The position numbers and the translations under genes are program-made. From assembly GCA_036362985.1 (NCBI GenBank), contig JAYGXS010000002.1:93468325-93532324 (forward strand): a stretch of DNA of 64,000 nucleotides. Reading direction: 5' to 3'. Shown piece by piece: positions 12,101-24,100 of this stretch (its first letter is position 1; every line of letters begins with the position of its first letter). The notes below the pieces were generated by a model. That model had not been told where the DNA came from and ran no database searches. It saw nothing but the letters and a program-made list of their open reading frames with translations. Source of the DNA: Ligula intestinalis (Eukaryota > Platyhelminthes > Cestoda > Diphyllobothriidea > Diphyllobothriidae).

Positions 12101-15100
12101 TTCTCAGGACCCCAGTCCATCAACAAGCGCAATGATTTGGCATTCCCATAGGGTGTACTGAGACATTTCGTGAGCAACAGAATCAGTCACGTGGGAAGGA
12201 CCGGGCCCAACAACAAAACTGACGACAGCGAGCATAATATCCTGCAATTATCAAGCCCGAATCCGACGCTGACAAGCAAACTGTGGCAATTAATGAGCAA
12301 TCACCGTACCAATTAAGACCTCAAGCGGTGACTACAAGAACTGACAATTAATGTACGCATGCGAGTGACCGCTATGAAATTTAAATACCATGCAACTTGT
12401 GCGTGTACCACCCTTATCTACGCATGGCCCCGACTTTCCTACAATCACCTATGAGTTAGGTTTCCCGAGCGAATTAGAGACGTCAGGAAAATAAAACCAT
12501 TGTTCCAGTGATCGCATCTTATTCTTCTGAGAAACTTATTAACTTTTCTTCGAAACGTATGAAGGGAAACCAATCACAGTGAAAGCGTAAGCACATTAGC
12601 AAATCGTTAAAACCTACTTCTGCCTTACTCAAATTAGAAATAGAGATCGGATGCCCTCAAAAATATCCAAGATCTGTGCTAGCATAAATCGCTATATGAG
12701 CAGTCAGTTCCGCGATGTAGATGGTGTTGTTGGTTTTTGCTTAGTGACATTATACCTTTCAATTTATTAATGCTGCCTGTGATGCATAAAGCATGACCTA
12801 CGTCTATTGTAGAATTTTGTCAGATTTATGCCGTAGGCAAAAACGCTTCTGCTTTAAATATAAAGTACACCCTCTGCTGTTTGGAAACCTTGAATTCAAG
12901 TGTATCAGTTGGTAAATTTAATAATAATTCGGCAATTTAGAAACTTTTCGAAAACTGAGAGGTATAATATAAATTTAAATTCATACAGGTAGCCAAAATC
13001 CATGATAAACATGCATGCTATTCAAATAGCCCTTCTTTTTTAGAATCTAAATTTTAAAAGTGGCCAGAAAGGTGCTCATTTAAAAGCCGGCATCCTGACG
13101 TGACTCTTTTGCAAATGAGTTAAGGCTAAGCCAGTTGAACCCTTACTTCTGCGATCTTCCGTGCCCGGTTCCTTAGAAGAAGAGAGAAGTCTTGGAAAGC
13201 CAGGGAGTAGGAACTATATTGTTTACAGAATGAGTTGAAGAGTAGTTCATAGGAAGGTTGACTCGGTCTGGCGCACCTTCGACCGTGAATCCATGAGTAA
13301 GAGCAGTGGCGGCGCGTCCGCCACGCACCTGGGCGAAAGACCGAGTGACTTGCTCCTTGCCTGCCGGGCCGTGGAAGCGTTATCAAAAATCTATCGCCAA
13401 TTAGACGAGGCAGAAATATCGATTACCTATAAGTGTAGGCGCCAGCGGGTCGATAATCCACGAAGTAGATGAATACTCACGGGTGTAAGCTCTGGCAGGG
13501 CGATGGCAGTGTCCGTGGCAGGATCCTACAACTAAGAAGACTTAAGATAATCAGTGTTGCAAACCTACTCAATGTTTCTTTGGGAGTGATTATCAGTCTT
13601 TCACAAATTGCGGCATGTTGCTTGTAGCACTCGCCATACTGTACTGTACATCTCTGAGACGGATTACTTGAAAAAGCACATTTGCCTTACTCGAATTGTT
13701 AAATGTTTTCACGGATGTCATCGCTGAAGTAAATTTACTTATTTTTTGCATATGCACTCGATAACTTGCTCATCCATTCCATTTTAGTACACATGTTTCA
13801 TCGGCCTGCTGGTTGGCTTGGCTGCTGTGAGTGTCATCGTGATTACACTTATCAACGACGAGGTAGGTCGCGTTTTTACTGTATAAGCTATATGCTGCAG
13901 ATGTATAACCATTGGATCGGTGTTCGGATATTCCTGAGTAAAAATTTCACAAACACGGTGGTTTCCATAATTGCTGGTGGAAAGTGAGCAGCCATCGGCT
14001 ATAAGTAGTATAATTACCAATGAAATGTTTGCGCTTAGCGTGTAGCTGAGGCGGGAGTGTCTTGGTGAACCTCTCACCAGCATTTTCGACCGACATTTTG
14101 CGAAGGTTGCAGCATTTGGCAGAAGTGGGAGGTCGCCAATCTAAGCCTCCATACGCATACGTGCTACTAATGGAGGAAGACTGTTGAAGCTCCGTGGACA
14201 TTTCCAGTCTAGTCCTTCTCTAGTGCAACGAAACCCCTGTAAAAAAGAAAGGCGATGTCCTTGAATTCAGATCCCAAATGCCCTATTGTATTGACCGTTG
14301 TGGAGCACAGATAATGGTGCACTCATGTATGATGGCTGAGCTTTAAAGCAGTGCGGATTGGTGAGCTGTCAGCAGTGTGTCAGTTCTGCTGGCGCAAGTT
14401 ACAGTATCGACAAGAAGTAAGTTAGCCAACTCACAAGTCAGGTAAGACAAAGTTGATAGGAACAGCTTTACTGCAAGACGATGAACTGAACAAAGGATGT
14501 GTAACGAGCCAGCTGCAAGCCATTTTTGTCCACGAAACTGTGTGTTGTTATTTAGCTTTGACTGCCTCTACCGTATGTAGACAATCAAAGGAAGCGGAAG
14601 TATCGATTGACTAAGTGCTTATACGCTTATCAAACAGCGAGTTGATCGATAGCATGCAAAAGACCGATGGCGCGTGGTGTGGATAATTATGCGTGACAAA
14701 AAGGCCTGGCATAGTTAAGGCAGGATGAGTTATGTGCACTTGCGCTGGGTGGTAGACTCTTACACTGTGACATTCTAGAGGCGTTATGTATAAGCAATGC
14801 GCGGAACGCTCTGGGCCAATATCCTTCTATCACGGTAGTCGACGAATACTGTTCGATTCACACTGTCCTCGTTTGCAGCCAGAGACAGTTTGAACGTGGG
14901 AAAAATAAAATGCTGTTAGTCTCTGATAATATTCTTATGCATCATTTTGCCAGCAATATGTTCGGTATGTTTCAATGAATAACGGAAGATTGCAGGCATG
15001 TCTGGACCGTGCATGCTATAGTAGAAGTTTATTCCAATGATAAGTAAACACAATGAAGCATCAGTTCCCATATGGTTTCCTGATAGAAAAAAATTAACCG

Positions 15101-18100
15101 ATAAGTACAGATCCTTGATTAGAATCGTCCCAGTAGCAAAGGATAAGGCCTCATAAAGCGTTTACCGCTTTCCTTACGACAACATGAATTGCAGAACAAG
15201 AGTTGATATGCGGAAAAGTTTTTCCTGTTTTACGGACGATTTTTTAATGCTAAAATATACTTTTTAAAGTCTATTTAAAATTTTATTGGCAGAAAGTACA
15301 CTGTATTACCATATGTGATCGGTGGAAAACTGTTAGGGCTGCACAGCGCACCGAAGTGGGATTATCAGAACTTACATGTTTCAGGTGGAGAATTCAGTTA
15401 ATAGAGAGACCTCGACGGTGCGACAAGCTAATATTACTAAATCAGAAACCACTGCGAAGTTTACATGTCGTTTTACATCATGTCATAGATCCTGAGTGAC
15501 TTCAGATGCAGCCCTTTAAGACAAAAAACACTTATTTTTTTATAAGAAACAGGTGGTAAATGATAGGTGCTTGAAACTTATTTGACTGACCAGATTAACA
15601 AACAGGCAACAAGATCTAAATCTCAATCTCAACGAATTTCCCGTAAGAATTATATTTTGCTGGTTGATTTCTCCTAACGTCACGAATAAATGATAAAATT
15701 CAAATGATAATTGTACATTCACAGCCAAATAATTCGCGCCATGTTGTCACGTTTAACTTCATTTTTTTCAACTTAAGGGAAATTATGAAGAACTACGTAC
15801 ACTTCAGCGAGACTTTTCTGCACACTACACACCTTCGGAAAAATTTTCAATGGAAACGAATGAATATTCACGCAATTTTTCTGGTTATATGGATCGTATC
15901 ATGACCAACGTAAGTATGCCAAGAATGGCAAAACCTATGTGGATTTAAAAAAATTTCTTATCAAAAAAGATCATTTTGCAGACCAATAGCAGTGGCAAGG
16001 AAGACCCTTGCCTCCACGATCTTCAGGCTCGGTTCAGTACGGGAAGAGATGAAGCTTGATGACGATGTCAAACGCTGTAGTTGGTTCAGTATGGTTCAAA
16101 ATATTTAGGGTAACAGGCAATGACTCTGAAGACCCTATTGAAAACAGTTTAGAAGGAGAAGAAGTGATTACTGGAACAAGAGTTTTATTGTCCTGACGTT
16201 TCGAACTCCGTCGGGAATCCTAAGACATGCGCATATCTCAGACTTGTTTGCGATTACCTATGACTAACGATCCCCGACGGAATCCGAAACGTCAGAACAA
16301 TCAAACTGGTGTTCCAGTGATAGCTTCTCCTCCTTCTGAACTGCTTCTCCTGTATTGAAAACAGTTAACAAAAAATATACAAAATTAAATATTTACTTTA
16401 AAATAGGGAGTAGCATATGCACATTGAACATTTTGTTATCTTTGAAATGTAAAATGGTAGTTGTTAAATATAGGCAAACATTTGATCTCAGCAAAGAGCG
16501 TGTCACAGAAGCTCCTGTTCAAGATACGTACCTATATTCATTCTGTTTGCGCGCATAAAACTACAATTTTAAGTCAAGCAGAGTCGTTTAAGGTCTTATG
16601 ATTAAGATCCGGAAAGTGATGTCACTTATGGTTAAAAATGAGATAAAATCATAGTGACGGATCATGCTACTATGACGTCAATATGGTCAGCTTTAAGGAA
16701 CACGTCATAAAATTTGTAACAGTACGCTTAATGCAAGGCGTAAAATATGCAGACTTTTCAGTGAGATTCTTACTATGTCAAAAAAACTGCAGCAATAAAA
16801 GTTTGTTTTATATAGCTACAAATTTGGCAGCATCTATTTCTTAATTTAATCTGTCAATTTAATGAAAATTGACCGTCACAGTCCTCATATAAGTCACATA
16901 TATTCGGGCTAATACTTCAGTGTATTCTAGTTTACACATCTAAGTGGAAATTAAATATAAGAAGAAAGAGAAGCGTTTACCGGGAGAGGTTTATTACAAG
17001 CCTGACGCTTCGGGTTGTGGTCTCGTCTACCCATCTTCAGAGAATGGATACTGTGGCTCACGGTCCTCGTCTTTATGTTGTCCTTTCTTGCGTTTGCCTG
17101 TTCTACTAAACACGTTTGAACCATTCTGCGTGTCTTTCGCCGCATCTTCAGTCTCCTCGTCTGCCGGTCTCCTGCCTGTCGCCGTGTCGACCTATTGTGT
17201 GTTCGTTCCGTGGCCCTTTGTGACACCATGACTGATGATCGGAATAAGCATGATGGCCACGGTGGTGGCTAACACGTGGTAATGCTACCTGCGTTGGTAT
17301 CAGACCCCTGTGTGTTCATCCCGTCGTCTATCATGGCATCTCTAGTCGTGTCCAGCATGCATGCGTTGGCCGCGCTGTTGGCTGCCCGCATGCTTATCTC
17401 AAGTGCGTTGGTGTTGGCCTCTTGAGCGTTCGGTCGTTTGTCCCCCTTCATGCCCGGACTTGTTCCCAGTGCTCGGCGCCCGTTGTTCAATGTCACGTCT
17501 GCCCCGGATAAGAAGGTCCTTAAAACAACATAGGGGGCCGGTAAATTTATGTAGCGGTTGACTGCACAGTCAGTCGACATCCAGGACTCTTCAATCTGCC
17601 TTGATGTGTGATCATCACCTCAGCCCACAATTTTAACCATGTCAAAGTTGAAGTCCTGCCCCACCCCTACAGCATGGGTTGCTACCTCCGACATACTCAT
17701 CTATATTGTCTTACTACCTGTCTAGCATGGTTGATGAAATCTCAGCGGGTAGCGACCTGCATGCTGGCGTCGAAATACTTTACACACCAGAGGGCCACCA
17801 TCCTCGATGATGGGGGAGGACCATTTATTTTCGTGGGTACTGCTGAAAGAAGCAAATATGTGAGTGACCAGAAGCAGTTCAGAAATAGACGATGCGATCG
17901 CTGGAACAATAACTTTATTTGCCCGAGGTTTCTGTCGAGAATAGTTACTTAAAGGTAACCGTAGAATGGTGCTAGACATCTGCAAATTGGGGTGACAAAG
18001 GCACTGATAGCGCGGCATTTATGGTTCGTTGGGGGCCACGCGGCCGAATGTGTACTATAATTATCAGTTCATGTGGCCAACGCCTCAGGTTATAATTAGT

Positions 18101-21100
18101 GCGGTGATGGCTTGGCAGTTCACTTTAGAGTCATTGTTTGCCGCGATTTTTCGTCCATGTTGGATGTGGGCTTGATAATTGCGCGAGAATCTTGAAGGCC
18201 GAGGTGGAGAAGAGTGCCACGGGGCCAGCGGTAGGCCATGGGTCAGGTGGTCCTAAGCAAGCCGGTGTCTCGGTACAGAGACGTTTCTCTGTGTCTATAG
18301 TCTGCTCTCAGCTGCCTCCCCTTCGGAGCGAAAGGGAACCGGGCCTGACCACTGAGATGGGCAAGCGTTTGTCTGGGCCTTCAGTGCGTGCGCTTTGGCG
18401 TGTGCAGCGTTGGTCCGTGTCTAGACGCTGCTAAGCGCGATAGCGCGACCGAACTCGAGGACATCAGCTCGAGTTCCGGGAAGTTTTTTTTTCTTAGTAA
18501 GGAGTGTTCACCACCGCTGGAATTGCGGTGTCCGGATAAAGAGGTGTCGCCTCCGTAAAACAATATCCCCCTTGTAATGTCCGGAACACTCTGGTCAGTC
18601 CTTAAAATCTGATGGAGGCAGCATAATTTTTTTGCAAGCCATACCTATATTCGCATCACGTTTCCAGGGTGCACAGTCTCTGGCAACAGAATAATGCAGA
18701 AGTCGGCGTATCTGATCCGTAACCTCATGGATATGCAGTAATTTAGTGACTGCATCCTACAAATACTCCAATCCCCCCAGTGTACGAACTACCTGTATCT
18801 GCTGCTGTCTCCGATGATGAAAACAAGAGTGAACTCGAAACGTCAGGCGAATAAATGACTTTTTCCAGCGATCGCTTCTAATTCTTCCCAATTACTTCCC
18901 GATGCTCGCATTTTCGCTTGTATCAGTCGTCAGTTTTTTCCGGCTAAATGAAAAGAGCCTTATGTGTCAAAAGATTTGAAAGCCATCTATCCAAATAAAT
19001 CTGCGCCATGCATAAAATTTTACCATTTCATTAGAATATTTTATCGGTAGAGCTGGAGGGGCAGATTTTAAATGCCTGTACAAATACTTTTTTGGCACAA
19101 CATATAAACGGTAAGCGTTTTTGCTGTCATAAGTTTTGATTAAGATAAAATGTTACAATTTCATGTAGAATATTTTATTGACAGAGCTGGAATAGCAGAC
19201 GTTGAATGCCTGTAAAAATACTTCTGTTATAATAGAAAACTATGTGTTTTGTTTATTTTGCAGGGGTAATAGGCAATGCCTTTGAATACCCTTTTATTTA
19301 CATACCGGTGCGTTTTATACGTTTGTACAGGCACACTATTAAAATAATATTGACAAACAGTGAGTAGCATTTTTTTTACAAATAGCTCTTGTCAGGTGTT
19401 AGGCCGAGTTCCCACTGTCGAGGGACAACAGGGGACACACGTAAAAGTTGGGTGCAACATTGCCCTATTGAAATAATACTGACAAACGATAAGTAGCATT
19501 GATTTAAAAAAGACAAACGCCTGCTATTCCCTGTTGCCCAAAATACAACCTGGTCCGTTGCTTGCATATTATTTTACACACACCATTAAACGCTAATAAC
19601 TTACCCTCGCGGGTAACGATATTAAGGGCTATGTGGCCACTTGGAACATGTCAGGAACCTGGATGTTCGACCATCGATTTCGATGAGGTTCACCAAGTAC
19701 ACCAACAGGTTCGTACAGAAGGTGGCAGTCTCAGGGGTTCGCTTTACAGTGATAATAGAACGTAGTTAGCAGGAACCTACAGTTCAGGTTAATGGGTGAA
19801 TCAAATATTGATGCTTTCAGTTAAGTCAGCTCGACTTTGATTTTTACATGTCACCTTTTTATTTCAGTTGGAATGTTGTGGTTTAAATGGAGTGCGCGAC
19901 TTCTATCCTGAAGAGCTGGCATCTAGAAGGTCCGTATCAGTGTCCACAGGGGAAGCTGTAAATCAAAGTCTGCTCTTCGAAAAGGAGTTTCATGTACCCC
20001 CTCCTTGTTGCAAGTTTATTGGTGAGTTTGGTATACCTAGTTTGCGCTGTTATTTCTAGAAATACGTGTTAATGACGCGAAATTTTAGACGCAGAAATGG
20101 GGCTCAAATGTTGGAGCATTGGCTGCGCGAAAGCCTACCCTGCTGTGTGGGTTCGACTCTCACCAAGGCTGAAAATTTTTCTTTACTGGGTCAATTGAAC
20201 CATTGTCTTCTACCGTAGACATTTTTTTGCACCTTCAATGGTAGAACATATGAGCACATAAAATGAACGCCGAGGGGTTCCCCAATAACTGGTCTTATCA
20301 CAGAACTGGTCTTAACCGAGCTGAAAAATTCACTTTCAATAAATTTACACTTGCGTTCTGGTGCTGAAACGTTGACGACAACTTCGCTAATATCAAGTAG
20401 AGGAGGTTAGTAGATTTCCAAGACCTACTGCATCGGGTACAGAAAAAGCTTCGTCAGCTGCTGCCTCCATACGTGCCCATGCTGAAAGAAATGGAGAGGC
20501 ACCAACACGCTGGCACCCTTTGCCTTCGATAAATAATGAAACAGAATTAACGGACCATATCGCTGTAGAGCTCGGCGTGGATATTACTCATCATCTGACA
20601 GCTACCATGTGATCACAGATTGTGCAAGTAAAAGACCCATTTGAGGTACGTGAGCATTCTGGCGTTGTTAATTAAGTGTCACATCGCGACCGTACTTTCT
20701 GTTATACAGGACACACTGGATGAGGAGATAGTTCGCGAACAAAAAGTAAAATGGGCAAGGGCGACCCCCTCTCCCAGATCCTTACCCACACCCTGGAAGA
20801 AGGTGACGCGTTAAACTTCCCGGGCACGCGGAATGGAGCATGAGCCAGTACTGAGACGGATTGAGAACTACTGGAAGCCTGGGTGTCATACTTCAACTCT
20901 ATCCAGATTAACATAGATGTACCGCCCTGTTATTATGCCCTCCGTTTGGGCGACAAAGACGCACGGCCCAGTTTTTAGCCAAGGATACACGCTGAGACGA
21001 CGCGGTGAGACAACTGTGGCGTGGGCTCAACCAATCGAAAATGCTACCCTCTCTCCAAACCGCCAATTTCGTAGCATCCTAAATAAACATGTAATGAGGT

Positions 21101-24100
21101 TCCTTGGCAATTTTGAGTACAGGCGGGTCAAGGACGGTGTTGAGCTTGCACCCAGAAGCCGCCTAACTGATCTTGATTACGCCGATGATATTGCGCTGTT
21201 AGCCTCAAACTTTGCTAGTCTATAGTCAGTAGTGTCGCGGTTAAGTGAGAGCGCTATGTCGGTTGGCATGTCAATTAATTCTAGAAAGAAGAAGTTGTTC
21301 TGGAGCTGCATCCCTGACCAGGCAAAGGCACCTCTGGGGATTAATGGCCATCAACTTGAAGAAGTAGACAGCTTTAAATACCTTGGGGCGAGGCTGCTAC
21401 CGAATGGGCACAGCAAGGATGACATTCTCTCCCGTATGGATGCTGCTCGCTGGGTTTTCTCAATCCTTTGAAAGCCCCTATGGATCCGAGGCGACATCTG
21501 CATCGTCATAGAGATTCGTGTATATCGTGCATTCATCCGGTCAGTCCTCTTCTATGGATGTGAATGCTGGACTGTGCGCGCTGAAGATGAGCGAAGGCTG
21601 AAGGTCTTTGACAACCGGTGCCTAAGGACGATACTGCGGGTAAAGTATAGCGACTTCCTCTCAAATGAGACAGTCCGCACCCGCTTCGATCTTATCACGA
21701 GGATATCTCAGGCCATGCAAGAAAGGCGATTGAAGTAGTTGGGACATGTTCTTATTCGTCCGCCCCATGACCATGCTATGGTGCCTCGGCCTGGCGCCGT
21801 AGCCCACCCAAAAACGTCGAAGAGGAGGGCAATTGAAGACTTGGCCCGACACCGTCCGTCAAGACATGGAAGCAGTCCTTGTACCTTCTATCTTCGGTCT
21901 CCGTCACTACAGAAGAGACTGGGTGGAGCTTTCCAGATCAGCTGCCGCCAATCGCCACGCATGAAGAAGTACCATTCGTGACATCATTGAGGCTGGCTAG
22001 ATCAGGCATGATCACATCCGTAACAAGTACAAGTAACAAGTACCCCTATTTCCCGTAACTGGACTATAAACCATGCCTGTTCTTGCTGTATTCTGATTCT
22101 CTCTGAGGATGGCCGCCTGCACGAATCCGAAACATCAGACTAATACAAGTGCTATCTCAGTGATCGCGCTTTTGTCGTCTTAGCGCCAAGGACCTGAGAA
22201 GACAGAAGACGAAGAAACGATCACTGAAACAAGAGTTAAATTGTCCTGCCGTTTTGGATTCCGTCGGTCATCCTTAGTCATAGGTAATCTAAGACAGGCC
22301 TGAGACATGCGCAGATAAGAATGAACTTCCTTGAAACTGTTTCCTGGAACTCGCATATTCAATTCTTTTGGCAAGAACCAAAGGCTTGCATATTCGCGTC
22401 CATTCGGAAGTTACTTTCTAGGCATACTATATGATACCTTCTCACAAGTTGCCCGAGAAATTGTCACCGTTAAGGTACTGAATATTCTGAGGCCAAATTA
22501 ATTTGAAGTACTTGCGTACTTACATGATGCCTCATTTGTCAATCATTTTTTCAGTGAGTAATACTAAGGACATCGCAACTTCTTCAGACGATCACTGCGT
22601 CATACGGCCCAATTCCACCGTGTACGACATTCCATGTCAAAATTCTCTGAAAGCCATGAACGCCGCCGTGAACATGAAGATTGTTGTGCTGTTTATCCTA
22701 ATACTCCTGTGTTTGGTAAGATTGGGCTGAACTTTGTTGTATAATTAATCATAAGTTGTTTAAATTACAAAACCAAAGACGAAAGAAGCTTCGATGCCCA
22801 GTTACTGTGATAATATCTCAAAATCTTGGTTGCAGACCATCTAACATTCCAAGAATTTTTATTCGAGCGAGAAGTGTGCAATTTTTAACCTGGGTTTTTA
22901 GTACGCAAAAACTTTGAAAATACAACAGCTAACTACAGCCCTTGAATAAGGATTTTGTACGACGCTTTGTGACTCACCGTTACGAAGCCATATATAATTT
23001 TCATCTGTGGTACAAACATACATACGAATTTCATTATTTTCCCATGACCAATTTTCAATTTGGAATTCTCGGGTGGCATCATACTAGGAGCGCTATGGTA
23101 GCGAATTGACAAGTTGGAAGTCGTATCCTAGAAAGCCTGTGGAACTAGACCATGCGTTGAAGACGATTTTTTAATTGTACTTTCCCTAGGGGACAGATAT
23201 ACTTGAGCGATGTCCAAAAACTGTTCTCGAAATCAGGATAGGCAGTGGTTCCTACGTAGAGTAATTATTCTGAGTAGAAATACTTAATTTCAAAGCGATG
23301 TCTTCCAACTAAGAACCGCAAAAGCATTTTGTAAAAATCTTGCGGAGGAATAAGTTATTTTTTGAGCAGAAGTTTTATCGAACATTGTAATCCTGATTTT
23401 ATAGGTCCGAGCCTTCGGGCTCCCGCAGGAGTCCATCGTCAGAGATAGGAAAACAGCAACAAACAGGGTGGCTAATTGTGGCGTGTGTACAAAACAACTA
23501 AAATTTGAACGTGTAGAAAATCAATAATTTCGTTGTTTGGCCGCCGACTCGCCACTGCGAACTATGTCAGTCTGTACTAATCGGCGAGATCGGCGTGTTG
23601 GGTAGGAAGGTTTACAGAAATAAAATAATCAACGAAAACATACAACATTTAGAGGAAAAAGGGTCAGTCAAGGGGTTTGGGGGTAAGAGGACCAATTAAT
23701 CACCAGTACCGTGAGATTGGAGATACCTGCGCAGCGCAACATATGCGGGCGCCAGCTCACTTCACTGAGTTGTCATCCGATGCCCAGGCTTCAATCAGTT
23801 ATCGGCCCGTTTTGCCGTCAGCGACTGCGATGTTGAATTCTTGACACATCTCGTAAGTGTGGGCCGCCACTTGCGATAATGTGTAACCCCGTCGAACAGC
23901 CAGCTTATGTTCATGTATGTGCGAACCCAGCTTGCGTCCAGTCTGTTCCATGTAATTTATAGGGCAGTTTAGACATGATATGTGATACCCTTAGTCCTAC
24001 TGCTCCCTTGTATTCAATTGATCCTTGATTCTCATGAAACGGCTGTGCATTGTAGTTCTGGACTCCTTCAGGGGCCCAAAAGCTCAGACCAATAAAATCA

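Noticed and set aside
15704..15904. 66-residue open frame over the tetraspanin exon 4 region
   Set aside because: It uses another phase and has no family resemblance. The overlapping 15778-15909 frame joins in phase with both neighbours.
20140..20170. Possible tRNA gene from a GGTTCGA B box
   Set aside because: No acceptor stem or proper A box. The flanks match the SINE-like family.
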